Below, one piece after another: positions 42,685-50,659 of a stretch of DNA of 64,000 nt (positions are counted from its first letter, which is position 1; each line of letters begins with the position of its first letter). The stretch covers positions 372,001 to 436,000 of the forward strand of contig NZ_VIUW01000001.1 of the NCBI RefSeq assembly GCF_007828725.1, given 5' to 3'. The position numbers and the translations under genes are program-made. Under the pieces are notes generated by a model, which was given only the letters and a program-made list of their open reading frames with translations, was not told where the DNA came from and searched no databases. The stretch comes from Marihabitans asiaticum. Its GTDB lineage: Bacteria; Actinomycetota; Actinomycetes; Actinomycetales; Dermatophilaceae.

Positions 42685-42800
42685 AGCTGCGCTTGCCTCG
42701 GCCGGTCGGCACGAGACCCGGTCGTATCCCGGAGCACCCCGCCGCAGTAGGAGGGTTGCTGTCCAGCAAGCCGGGACTTGTCGCTGGAGCTCGAAACCGT
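42685..42800 (-). ncRNA. SAM-IV riboswitch
   Basis: On the minus strand the order of conserved blocks is CAGCGACAAGTCCCGGCTTG, CTGGACAGCAACCCTCC, GCGGCGGGGTGCTCCGGG and, further 3', GGCAAGCGC. These match the actinobacterial SAM-IV pattern (AGCGUCAAGCCCCGGCUUGC, GGCAACCCUCC, CGGGGUGCCCCGGG, GGCAAGCGC for the pseudoknot). It lies about 55 bases before the dioxygenase start on the same strand. It should lower expression of that gene when S-adenosylmethionine is plentiful. Confidence 0.85.
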
Positions 42801-42885
42801 GGCGAGGACATTACGTCCGGCTCCGAGCGCTTGTCAAAGCGGTGTGCGGCACAGGCGAGACAGGTCCGCTCGGTAGGGTCACCCC

Positions 42886-43647
42886 ATGCCTGAAGGAACC
42901 ATCGTCATCACCGGCGCCAGCTCCGGTCTCGGGGCCGAGATGGCCCGCCAGTTCGCCGACCTCGGCTACGACCTCGCGCTGTGCGCCCGCCGCACCGAGC
43001 GGCTCGACGGGCTGCAGGCCGAGATCGCGGCCAAGCATCCTGAGCGTCAGGTGCGTACCTATGCCCTCGACGTCACCGACGACGACGCCGTCATCTCGAC
43101 GACGCAGCAGATCGCGGCTGACTTCGGCGGCTTCGACCGCTTCATCGTCAACGCCGGGCTCGGCAAGGGCGCCCCGGTCGGCAAGGGCAGCCACTACGCC
43201 AACCGCGAGACCCTCGAGACCAACGTCATCGGCGCCTTCGCCCAGGCCGAGGCGGCGATGCAGCACTTCCGCGAGCGCAAGCAGGGCCACCTCGTCGTCA
43301 TCAGCTCGGTGACCGCTGTGCGCGGCTTCCCAAGCTCGATGACCGCCTACGCCGCGAGCAAGGCCGCCGTCGCGAGCCTGGGTGAGGGCATCCGCTCCGA
43401 GATGCTGGGCAAGCCCGACCTCGACATCGACGTCTCGGTGATCTGCCCGGGCTACATCCGCAGCGAGATGAACGAGAAGGTCGAGCAGAAGACCAAGTAC
43501 ATGGTCGACACCGTCACCGGCGTGCGCTCGATGGTCGAGGCGATCGAGCGGCGCCGGGCCAAGGCCTTCGTCCCCGCCAAGCCGTGGGAGGCGATCGCCC
43601 GCGCCATGCAGGTGCTCCCGCTTCCGGCGGTGCGCAAGCTCTTCTGA
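42886..43647 (+). CDS. Short-chain dehydrogenase/reductase (SDR)
   Basis: 253 residues. TGASSGLGAEMARQFADLGY near residue 10, NAGLGKGAP near 90, VVISSVTAVRGF with the catalytic Ser near 140 and YAASKAAVASLGEG (Tyr-x-x-x-Lys) near 153 define a classical SDR. The C-terminal QVLPLPAVRKLF could touch membrane lipid. Substrate unknown. TAGGGT at 42874-42879 is six bases before ATG, a leaderless promoter divergent from the riboswitch. Confidence 0.9.
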   Translation: MPEGTIVITGASSGLGAEMARQFADLGYDLALCARRTERLDGLQAEIAAKHPERQVRTYALDVTDDDAVISTTQQIAADFGGFDRFIVNAGLGKGAPVGKGSHYANRETLETNVIGAFAQAEAAMQHFRERKQGHLVVISSVTAVRGFPSSMTAYAASKAAVASLGEGIRSEMLGKPDLDIDVSVICPGYIRSEMNEKVEQKTKYMVDTVTGVRSMVEAIERRRAKAFVPAKPWEAIARAMQVLPLPAVRKLF

Positions 43648-43723
43648 GCGGCGGGCGACGGCAACGCCGACCGCGAAGAGCGAAGGGGAGGCTCTCTCCG
43701 TGGTGAGCCTGGACCCTGACCGG

Positions 43724-44051
43724 TCAGTCGCAGCCGGTAGCGACGGCGAGCGCCGCGCACACCGCGCGCGCGGTCGGGGTCGAGCCGCCCGAGGCGCTGG
43801 GTCAGCACCCTGACATCCACGTCGACTACTGCGTCGAGCTGGACGACGCATGCCGCTGGGACCGGGTCCTCACCCGGCTCCAGGCGAACCTCGCTCGGTA
43901 GCCCGCGGGCGATGGTGCTGCAGGCGGCGACGATGCTCCGCCGTCGCGCGAGGATCGCGGCATCTCGGCTGAGGATGACCACAGGTCGTCGGCCCGCGTC
44001 CTCGAGGTCGGCCCACCACAGCTCACCCCGAGCCGGCAGCCCCGACCTCAT
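43724..44051 (-). pseudogene. MazF/PemK-type toxin with a C-terminal frameshift
   Basis: From ATG 44051: MRSGLPARGELWWADLEDAG, RRPVVILSRDAAILARRRSI and CVVQLDAVVDVDVRVLTQRL, the MazF beta-barrel core. At a CG run (CGCGCGCGCG, 43763-43773) the reading leaves the expected VCAALAVATGCD ending, which is in the next frame and stops at 43724-43726. The present frame runs on with a long unrelated tail. The change fits a slip in the CG repeat and may attenuate the toxin, or be a sequencing error. Confidence 0.65.
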
Positions 44052-44179
44052 GTCAGCCGTGCCGCGTCGAGGAAGCCCTCGAAGTCGCCCCACTCGTCCG
44101 GTGCGCCGGCCGGCGCCTCGGCATAGCCGCGGGCATAGGCCGCGGGCGTAGCCCCACAACCATGCCGTAGGAGTGGCAT
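44048..44179 (-). CDS. Probable antitoxin of the MazF-like toxin (short or N-terminally truncated)
   Basis: 43 residues from ATG 44179, stop overlapping the toxin start (ATGA): MPLLRHGCGATPAAYARGYA then EAPAGAPDEWGDFEGFLDAA. The AYARGYAEAP...EWGDFE pattern resembles the toxin-wrapping C-terminal part of MazE-type antitoxins, but the DNA-binding N-terminal domain seems absent. The overlap with the toxin gene is typical of the module. Confidence 0.5.
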   Translation of the reverse strand: MPLLRHGCGATPAAYARGYAEAPAGAPDEWGDFEGFLDAARLT

Positions 44180-44213
44180 GAGCCGGATGGTGGATTCGGC
44201 CTAGCCTGCGGGG

Positions 44214-44864
44214 ATGAGCCTGAGCATTGCTGGAGCCGTCGTCGCCTCACCGGACGTCCCTGCGACCGAGGCTGTGTGGGACAGGTTGGGCGTCGCGCTT
44301 CCGGTCGACGTCGTCACTCCGGGCGAAGGGGGGTACGCCGGCCTGGTCGAGGTGGGCCTTCTCACCGAGAACGTCGAGCTGGCGGCTGCGCTGCTCAGCC
44401 GACGCGGTCTCGACGTCGAGGGGGGCCTCGTCTCGATCGCCGGCGTGCGCTGGCGGCTCACCGAGGCTCGACCCGACGAAGGGGTGAGCTCACCCCCTTC
44501 GCCCCTGGACCACGTCGTCGTGTCGGCGAGCGACCCGACCCGGGCGGCTGCCGACTACGGGGCTCGGCTCGGGCTGGACCTGCGGCTGGACCGGGACACC
44601 GGATTCGGGTTCCGAGGTCTCTTCTTCCGCTGCGGGGATGCGGTCGTCGAGGTGATCGTCCGTGATGACGAGAGCGAGCGGGCCGACGGCTTCGCGGGCC
44701 TCGCCTGGCGCTGCACCGACCTGGCGAGAGAGCGCGACCGGCTCACCGCCGCCGGGGTCGACGTCTCCGAGATCCGGCCTGGACGCAAACCGGGGACGCG
44801 GGTCGCCACGGTCCGCGACCCGGACCTGCGCGTGCCGACGCTGCTCATCGCCCCGGCTCGGTAG
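44214..44864 (+). CDS. VOC (glyoxalase/bleomycin-resistance fold) family protein
   Basis: 216 residues. Two tandem beta-alpha-beta-beta-beta modules: IAGAVVASPDVPATEAVWDR at the start and LDHVVVSASDPTRAAADYGA near residue 98, with FGFRGLFFRCGDAVVEVIVR and VDVSEIRPGRKPGTRVATVR. VOC proteins bind a metal between modules and act in detoxification or resistance. TAGCCT (44202-44207) six bases before ATG suggests a leaderless transcript. A long inverted repeat follows. Confidence 0.8.
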   Translation: MSLSIAGAVVASPDVPATEAVWDRLGVALPVDVVTPGEGGYAGLVEVGLLTENVELAAALLSRRGLDVEGGLVSIAGVRWRLTEARPDEGVSSPPSPLDHVVVSASDPTRAAADYGARLGLDLRLDRDTGFGFRGLFFRCGDAVVEVIVRDDESERADGFAGLAWRCTDLARERDRLTAAGVDVSEIRPGRKPGTRVATVRDPDLRVPTLLIAPAR

Positions 44865-44882
44865 TGCCCCGTCCAGTCGCTG

Positions 44883-44930
44883 GCTACCACGCAGTACTGG
44901 TCGTGATCACAGCCAGTACTGCGTGGTAGC
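44883..44930. terminator. Perfect 18-bp inverted repeat
   Basis: Arms GCTACCACGCAGTACTGG (44883-44900) and CCAGTACTGCGTGGTAGC (44913-44930) around a 12-base loop. It lies 18 bases after the VOC gene and upstream of the MarR gene, so it probably terminates the VOC transcript. No T-tract. Confidence 0.65.
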
Positions 44931-44985
44931 GGGCGAAGGGGGCGCGGGACTTGGTTGAATGCGGAGACAGATATATGCTTGCAGC

Positions 44986-45459
44986 ATGCAACCAAGTTCG
45001 GCGAGCAGCCTGCAGGAGACGATGTCGCGGGCCTGGCAGCAGATCTCCGTCGCCTACGCCGAGCGGCCACACCATCAAGCCACGATGGGGCGCCCCGACT
45101 ACCTCGTCCTCATCACCATCGAGCGGCTCGGCGCCGTGCGCCCGAGCGACCTGGCCGACGGCCAGGACCTCTCCACGGTCAGCCGCCGTCTGGCCAGCCT
45201 CGTCGAGCGCGGCTGGCTGGACCGCGAGCCCGATCCCCACGACCGCCGCGCCAGCCGGGTCTCGGTGAGCGCCGACGGGGCCGCGGCCCTGCGCACCGAG
45301 CGCGCCCACCGGGCCGAGCTGCTCGCCGCCGCCCTCGGTGACTGGTCCGAGGAGGACGTCGCGACCCTCACCTCGCTCCTCGACCGCTTTGGCACCGACG
45401 TCGCCGACCTGCGCGACGCCGCCCGCACCACCCCTTCGCCCGATCGGATCGCCGGATGA
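44986..45459 (+). CDS. MarR-family transcriptional regulator
   Basis: 157 residues from ATG 44986. The winged helix is LITIERLGAVRPSDLADGQD followed by LSTVSRRLASLVERGWLDRE and the wing DPHDRRASRVSVSADG. A TATATG-type -10 (near 44971) and the palindrome TTGCAGCATGCAA overlapping the start suggest autoregulation. Its stop overlaps the MFS exporter start (ATGA), so it controls that exporter. Confidence 0.92.
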   Translation: MQPSSASSLQETMSRAWQQISVAYAERPHHQATMGRPDYLVLITIERLGAVRPSDLADGQDLSTVSRRLASLVERGWLDREPDPHDRRASRVSVSADGAAALRTERAHRAELLAAALGDWSEEDVATLTSLLDRFGTDVADLRDAARTTPSPDRIAG

Positions 45460-47063
45460 CCACCGCCCCCACCAGCCGGCCCGCCCCCTACCGGCTCTCC
45501 GCGCAGAACCGCCGTGTCTTCGTCGGGCTCATGCTCGGCATGCTCGTCGCCTCGGTCAGCCAGACCATCGTCGGGCCGGCCATGCCCCGGATCGTCGCCG
45601 AGCTCGGCGGCATGGACCACTACAGCTGGGTCGCCACCGCCGCCATGCTCGTCTCCGCCGTCTCGGTGCCCATCGTCGGCAAGCTCTCCGACCTCTACGG
45701 GCGCCGCGGGTTCTACCTCGGCGGGATCATCGTCTTCCTCATCGGGTCGCTCATCTGCGGCTTCGCACCGAACTTCTGGACCCTCGTGCTCGGGCGCGCG
45801 GTGCAGGGCCTGGGCATGGGCACGCTCATGCCGCTGAGCCAGACGATCATCGGCGACATCATCCCGCCCCGGCAGCGCGGCAAGTACCAGGGCCTCATGG
45901 GTGCCGTCTTCGGGCTGACCTCGGTCGCCGGACCGCTCGCCGGAGGAGTCATCACCGACACCTGGGGCTGGCGGTGGCTCTTCTTCGTCGCCCTGCCCGT
46001 CGGGGCGGTCGCGTTCGTCTTCGTCGCGCGCTTCCTCCACCTCGAGCACACCCCGCGCCGGGTGCAGATCGACTACGCCGGTATCGCCGCGCTCGTGCTC
46101 GGCCTGACCTCGCTGCTCCTCGCGCTCTCGCTCGGGGGCACCTCCTGGGCATGGGGCTCGGCCTCGTCGGTCTCCCTCTTCGCGGTCGCCGTCGTCGCGC
46201 TGAGCGCCTTCGTCCTTGTCGAGCGGCGCGCGGTCGAGCCGGTCCTGCCGCTGCGGCTCTTCCGGCGCAAGGTCTTCAGCTACGCCGGCATCGCGGCCTT
46301 CGGCCTGTCGATGGTGATGTTCGGCGCGATCATCTACATCCCGGTCTACGCCCAGGGCGTGGTCGGTGTCGACGCGACCAACTCCGGGCTGGTCCTCATG
46401 CCGCTCATGCTCGGCTTCATCATCATGGGCATCCTCACGGGGCAGCTCATCACCCGCACCGGTCGGTACCTGCCCTTCATGCTCACCGGCGTGCTCGTCA
46501 TGGCGTTCGGGATCTACCTGCTGACCCGGCTGACCTACGAGGCGACCCAGACCCAGCTGACGGTCGCGATGATCTTCGTCGGCCTCGGGCTCGGTATGGC
46601 GATGCAGCAGTACGCCCTCGTCGTGCAGAACGACGTGACCCGCTCCGACCTCGGCGTCGCCACGGCGACCGTCCAGTTCTTCCGCAACGTCGGCTCGACG
46701 GTCGGCATCGCGATCTTCGGCACGGTGATGACGAGCGGGCTGGCCGAGAAGGTCCGCTCGCACCTGCCCGCCGGCGCGGCGTCGAGCGCGCAGGGGGGCG
46801 GCTTCGACGCGGGCTCGGTCCTGGACCCCGCCGCGCTGGAGGGGCTGCCGCCGCAGGTTGCCACCGCCGTGCGCCAGGCCCTCGCGGAGAACCTCCACGA
46901 CGTCTTCGTCCTCGGCCTGCCGATCCTCGCCGTCGTCTTCGTCGCCACCGCGCTCATCCCGGCCAAGCCGCTGCGGGACACCCTGGACGAGCCGGCCGTG
47001 CCGACGGCCACCCCTTCGCAGTCGCGCGTGCAGACCCCGGAGGCGGCGCCGCTCGGCGGCTGA
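45456..47063 (+). CDS. MFS multidrug exporter, DHA2 family
   Basis: 535 residues with about 14 membrane helices. Motifs: VGLMLGMLVASVSQTIVGPA in helix 1, IVGKLSDLYGRRGFYLGGII (motif A) near residue 72, VQGLGMGTLMPLSQTIIGDI near 113. The C-terminal cytosolic tail is Pro/Thr rich. It is translationally coupled to the MarR gene, the usual arrangement for inducible drug export. Palindromes follow the stop. Confidence 0.92.
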   Translation: MTTAPTSRPAPYRLSAQNRRVFVGLMLGMLVASVSQTIVGPAMPRIVAELGGMDHYSWVATAAMLVSAVSVPIVGKLSDLYGRRGFYLGGIIVFLIGSLICGFAPNFWTLVLGRAVQGLGMGTLMPLSQTIIGDIIPPRQRGKYQGLMGAVFGLTSVAGPLAGGVITDTWGWRWLFFVALPVGAVAFVFVARFLHLEHTPRRVQIDYAGIAALVLGLTSLLLALSLGGTSWAWGSASSVSLFAVAVVALSAFVLVERRAVEPVLPLRLFRRKVFSYAGIAAFGLSMVMFGAIIYIPVYAQGVVGVDATNSGLVLMPLMLGFIIMGILTGQLITRTGRYLPFMLTGVLVMAFGIYLLTRLTYEATQTQLTVAMIFVGLGLGMAMQQYALVVQNDVTRSDLGVATATVQFFRNVGSTVGIAIFGTVMTSGLAEKVRSHLPAGAASSAQGGGFDAGSVLDPAALEGLPPQVATAVRQALAENLHDVFVLGLPILAVVFVATALIPAKPLRDTLDEPAVPTATPSQSRVQTPEAAPLGG

Positions 47064-47065
47064 TT

Positions 47066-47146
47066 CTCACCATGCTGCCAGCAGCATTGTGGTGAGCTAG
47101 CCGCACCTCGAGCTGCTGCTGGCTCGCCGAAGTGCTGCCAGCAGCA
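47066..47146. terminator. Two hairpins with TGCTGCCAGCAGCA cores
   Basis: The first (47066-47096) pairs CTCACCATGCTGC with GCAGCATTGTGGTGAG (3-base bulge). The second (47133-47146) is TGCTGCCAGCAGCA. Both follow the MFS stop and resemble the palindrome at 15889-15912. Probable terminators. Confidence 0.55.
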
Positions 47147-47175
47147 TTCTGGGAGGACTGGTGGTCCCGGGGGGA

Positions 47176-47195
47176 ATAGTTGACACGTCAACTAT
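47176..47195 (+). promoter_or_regulatory. Palindromic operator upstream of the pirin gene
   Basis: ATAGTTGACACGTCAACTAT has perfect 9-base arms. It lies 31 bases before the pirin start and shares TAGTTGA-N5-(T/C)AACTA with the site before the LLM/FMN reductase operon. A MarR-type redox or electrophile sensor is a likely binder. Confidence 0.6.
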
Positions 47196-47226
47196 GTTGA
47201 GACCGTCGAGCCCGAAGGAGGACCAC

Positions 47227-48234
47227 ATGCCAGCCGTGACCGTCGACAACATCCTCACCCTGCCCCGTCTCAGCCCGCCCGGCGCCGAGAGCGTCAGCCG
47301 CGAGGTGCACACCGTCTCGACCGCGCCGAAGGGATTCGAGGGCGAAGGATTCCCCGTGCGCCGGGCCTTCGCCGGCGTCCCGCTGGAGCGGCTCGACCCC
47401 TTCATCCACATGGACCAGATGGGTGAGGTCGAGTACGCCCCGCTCGAGCCGCGCGGCACGAGCTGGCACCCGCACCGCGGCTTCGAGACCGTTACCTACA
47501 TCATCGACGGCGCCTTCGACCACGAAGACACCCACGGCGGTGGCGGGACGATCACCAACGGCGACACCCAGTGGATGACCGCCGGCTCCGGCCTGCTGCA
47601 CATCGAGGCGCCGCCCGAGCAGCTCGTCATGCGCGGCGGCCTCTTCCACGGCATCCAGCTGTGGGTCAACCTGCCGGGCACGATGAAGATGTCCGACCCC
47701 CGCTACCAGGACATCCGCTCCGGCCAGGTGGCGCTGCTCTCCAGCGGTGACGGCGGCGCGCTGCTGCGGGTCATCGCCGGAGACGTCGACGGGCACGACG
47801 GCCCGGGTATCACTCACACCCCGATCTCCCTCGTCCACGCGACCGTGGCGCCGGGGGCTCGGCTCGAGCTGCCGTGGCGGCGCGACTTCAACGCCCTCGT
47901 CTACGTGCTCTCCGGGAGCGGGGTCGTCGGGCCCGAGCGGCGGCCGATCCGCGAGGGTCAGCTGGCGGTCTTCGGTGCCGGTGACCACCTGGAGGTCGCG
48001 GCCGGTGACCGTCAGGACGAGCGCAGCCCGAGCCTGGAGCTGCTCGTCCTCGGGGGGCGCCCGATCCGTGAGCCGGTGGCTGCCTACGGCCCCTTCGTGA
48101 TGAACACCAAGGAGGAGCTCATCGCGGCCTTCGAGGACTTCCAGGCGGGTCGGCTGGGCGTCGTCCCCAAGCAGCCCCGGGTCCGGCCGGCGCTCGACGT
48201 GGTCGCCGACCAGCCCGGCCACCACGTGCTCTGA
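47227..48234 (+). CDS. Pirin family protein
   Basis: 335 residues from ATG 47227 with AAGGAGG at 47213-47219. The N-terminal cupin has the metal-binding PHRGFETVTYIIDGAFDHED (His, His) near residue 83 and GLLHIEAPPEQ (His, Glu) near 128. The second cupin domain starts near 195 (LVHATVAPGARLELPWRRDF). Pirins have quercetinase-like activity in some bacteria and act as redox-linked co-regulators in others. A TAGTTGA-type operator suggests induction by redox or phenolic stress. Confidence 0.92.
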   Translation: MPAVTVDNILTLPRLSPPGAESVSREVHTVSTAPKGFEGEGFPVRRAFAGVPLERLDPFIHMDQMGEVEYAPLEPRGTSWHPHRGFETVTYIIDGAFDHEDTHGGGGTITNGDTQWMTAGSGLLHIEAPPEQLVMRGGLFHGIQLWVNLPGTMKMSDPRYQDIRSGQVALLSSGDGGALLRVIAGDVDGHDGPGITHTPISLVHATVAPGARLELPWRRDFNALVYVLSGSGVVGPERRPIREGQLAVFGAGDHLEVAAGDRQDERSPSLELLVLGGRPIREPVAAYGPFVMNTKEELIAAFEDFQAGRLGVVPKQPRVRPALDVVADQPGHHVL

Positions 48235-48291
48235 GGCGGCAGGTCGCGCCGCCGGGTCGCTGCCTCGCCCGAGCGTGGGACCCTGGGAGAT

Positions 48292-49791
48292 GTGAACCTC
48301 TCGACCGGTGACCCGGCTCCGACCCGGTCACCGGTCGAGGCGTCCCGGCCCGCATCTCACCGCTGGAGGCGTGGCCGGGAAGGTGCGCCGTGGCGCCGAC
48401 CTGACCGTCAGCACGGCGAAGGGGGCGGCGGTCGCCGCCTCATCGGCCGCTGGGTCATCGGCGTCTGCCTGGCACTGCTCCTGCTCATCGGGGTGCTCGG
48501 CGCGGCGCTCATGCCGGACTGGGGTGCCAGCTGCCCCACGGGGGAGACCTGTGACCGAGCGGCACTGCGCTCCTCGGTCGTCGGCGCCTGGCTCGTGCAC
48601 GGGCTGGCCCTCGCCGGTCTCACCGGGGGGATGGTGACGGTCGGGCGCAACCGCCCGGCTCACCCCTTCGGCGACGGTATCTCCGACGAGCACGCCGCGA
48701 ACCCGGCCCGGCACGCCCTCCTCGCGACCGGTTTCGTCGCCGCGACCAACGCGATCACCGCCGCCGCCCTCGGCCTGGCCAGTCTCGTCGGGGGGCTGAT
48801 GGTCGGCTTCGTCACCGCGGCGTGGTGGGTCGGGCTGACCGTGTTTCTCGATGCCCTCGACCGACTGGCCCGGCCGCGCTCCTCGCGGCGCGGGTCGTGG
48901 TGGCGGGCGCTGGCGGTCTCGACCGTCACCGTCGGCGCGATCTGGGTCGTCCCCCTCGTCGTCGTCGGGGTGGAGGCGAAGGGGTGGAGCGAGGCCTTCC
49001 TCCTCTCCAACGTCGTCGTCGCGGGCGTGGCCGGTGTCGGGACCCTCTGGAGCAGGACCGTGGCCGGCGGTGCGCACGAGCCGCGGTCGGCCCACCGGGG
49101 TCGGATCCTCGCCTCGGCCGTGGCCGGGTCGCTGATCCTCCCGCTCGGGCTGCTCTGGTACGTCGACGTCGGAGCGGGCAGCCGGGCTCGCTCCGCCGAG
49201 CTCGTCGGTGACCTCCTCAACCCCTACCTCGACGCCCGGCCCGAGGTCGCCGCCGCGCCGGACGACGGGGCAGCCACACCCCCTTCGCCGGTGGCGGAGC
49301 GGGCGTGCGAGCCCGCCGACCTCTTCGTCTCCCAGCGCGACCTGCGGCTACGGGTCGGCACCGAGGCGATGGTGCTCGTCGCGACCAACCGGACCCGCGA
49401 GGCATGCACGATGAGCGGCTATCCCTCGCTCCTGCTCACCGTCGACGGCCAGCCGGTCGAGCTGTACCAGGCGCGGGTCGACCATCTCTTCACCGGCGAG
49501 CCGGTCACGCCCGAGCCGGTCACCCTCGAGCCCGGGGACCAGGTGACGGCCACGGCGTGGTGGCGGGGCGCGCCGCAGATCGTGACCGAGGGCGAGGCGG
49601 ATGGAGACGACCCTCAGGGCGAGGTGTCGACCGGGGCCGCAGGAGCCGACGCGGTCCGCTCACTGGCGGTGCTCCTGAGCGGGGACGCCGAGGCCTCCGC
49701 CGCGGTCCCGGTGGGGCTGATCCACGACCCCACGACCTCGCTGCGCGACGGCAGCTTCGTGCGGGTCGAGCCGTGGCACCGGCCGGAGTAA
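48292..49791 (+). CDS. Membrane protein with a C-terminal DUF4232-like domain
   Basis: 499 residues from GTG 48292. A basic N-terminal tail (about 50 residues) precedes roughly six membrane helices between residues 50 and 300. A signal-like helix (SAVAGSLILPLGLLWYVDVG) leads to an extracellular domain from about 340: ACEPADLFVSQRDLRLRVGT, ATNRTREACTMSGYPSLLLT and LEPGDQVTATAWWRGAP, like DUF4232 beta-sandwiches. Function unknown; probably envelope associated. No regulator nearby. Confidence 0.75.
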   Translation: MNLSTGDPAPTRSPVEASRPASHRWRRGREGAPWRRPDRQHGEGGGGRRLIGRWVIGVCLALLLLIGVLGAALMPDWGASCPTGETCDRAALRSSVVGAWLVHGLALAGLTGGMVTVGRNRPAHPFGDGISDEHAANPARHALLATGFVAATNAITAAALGLASLVGGLMVGFVTAAWWVGLTVFLDALDRLARPRSSRRGSWWRALAVSTVTVGAIWVVPLVVVGVEAKGWSEAFLLSNVVVAGVAGVGTLWSRTVAGGAHEPRSAHRGRILASAVAGSLILPLGLLWYVDVGAGSRARSAELVGDLLNPYLDARPEVAAAPDDGAATPPSPVAERACEPADLFVSQRDLRLRVGTEAMVLVATNRTREACTMSGYPSLLLTVDGQPVELYQARVDHLFTGEPVTPEPVTLEPGDQVTATAWWRGAPQIVTEGEADGDDPQGEVSTGAAGADAVRSLAVLLSGDAEASAAVPVGLIHDPTTSLRDGSFVRVEPWHRPE

Positions 49792-49824
49792 CCCGACCAG
49801 CGCGGCGCGACGCGCGGCTGAGCG

Positions 49825-50091
49825 TCAGTCGCCTGACCCGATCCGCACCAGACCGGTCTCGTAGGCCAGCAGCACCGTCTGCACCCGGTCGCGCAGCCCG
49901 AGCTTGTGCAGGATGCGGCCGATGTGGGTCTTGACGGTCGCCTCGGCGACGAAGAAGTCCGCGCAGATCTCGCCGTTGGTCTTGCCCTCGGCGACGGCGC
50001 GGAGCACCTCGATCTCGCGCGGGGTGAGATCGGCCAGCCGCGGGTGGGCGGCGCCGGTGGGCGGCAGGGCGGGTTGTCGCAGGTCGCGCAT
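49825..50091 (-). CDS. LuxR/NarL-type helix-turn-helix protein without a receiver domain
   Basis: 88 residues from ATG 50091: LADLTPREIEVLRAVAEGKT followed by NGEICADFFVAEATVKTHIG and HKLGLRDRVQTVLLAYETG. This is the DNA-binding C-terminal domain of a NarL-type response regulator with only 20 residues before it. No receiver-domain sequence is found upstream, where the ATPase gene diverges. It may be a truncated response regulator or a true stand-alone HTH. Confidence 0.8.
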   Translation of the reverse strand: MRDLRQPALPPTGAAHPRLADLTPREIEVLRAVAEGKTNGEICADFFVAEATVKTHIGRILHKLGLRDRVQTVLLAYETGLVRIGSGD

Positions 50092-50125
50092 ACGATGGCG
50101 CGAGCATCAACGACGAGGAGCATCG

Positions 50126-50602
50126 GTGAGCGAGGACAGCAAGGACGTGGCGCGCGGGCTGCTCAACGAGTTCGGCGCCGACCCCGGCGACGGGCAGGCC
50201 CGGACCGTGCGAGCGCAGTGGAAGGGTGAGGTCATCCCCGCGATCCGCGAGGTCATAACCGAGGACCTGCACGAGCGTGGCGTGCCCGAGCAGGTCGTCG
50301 ACGAGTGCGAGCTCGTCGTGACCGAGCTGGTCACCAACGCCTTCCGGCACGCCACGCCGCTCGCTGACCAGTGCGTCCGCGTGCACTGGAAGGTCCGCGG
50401 CGAGGTCGTCGAGGTCGAGGTGAGCGACGGCGGGGGCGAGAACAAGCCCAAACCGGCCGCCCCGAACCTCTGGGCCACCTCGGGGCGCGGGCTGCGGATC
50501 GTGCGCAGCCTCGCGCACGAGTGGGGGGTCAGCGAGGACGAGAAGCGGGTCACCGTCTGGGCCTCCCTCGGCGGGCCGTCCCGCCGTCGGGTCGGCAGCT
50601 GA
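50126..50602 (+). CDS. Anti-sigma-factor-like ATP-binding protein (HATPase_c_2)
   Basis: 158 residues from GTG 50126, AGGAG just upstream. VDECELVVTELVTNAFRHAT near residue 53 is the N-box of GHKL kinases, and VSDGGGENKP plus SGRGLRIVRSLAHEWGVSED are the G1 and G2 boxes. RsbW-like and streptomycete regulatory ATPases have this single-domain form and act by phosphorylating anti-sigma antagonists. It is divergent from the LuxR-HTH gene; a TACGAT element lies in the gap. Confidence 0.85.
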   Translation: MSEDSKDVARGLLNEFGADPGDGQARTVRAQWKGEVIPAIREVITEDLHERGVPEQVVDECELVVTELVTNAFRHATPLADQCVRVHWKVRGEVVEVEVSDGGGENKPKPAAPNLWATSGRGLRIVRSLAHEWGVSEDEKRVTVWASLGGPSRRRVGS

Positions 50603-50659
50603 CCCTCCCTTCGCCGCGTCGGGAGGTGACCCTCCCTTCGCTCACCTAGGCTGCCCCCC

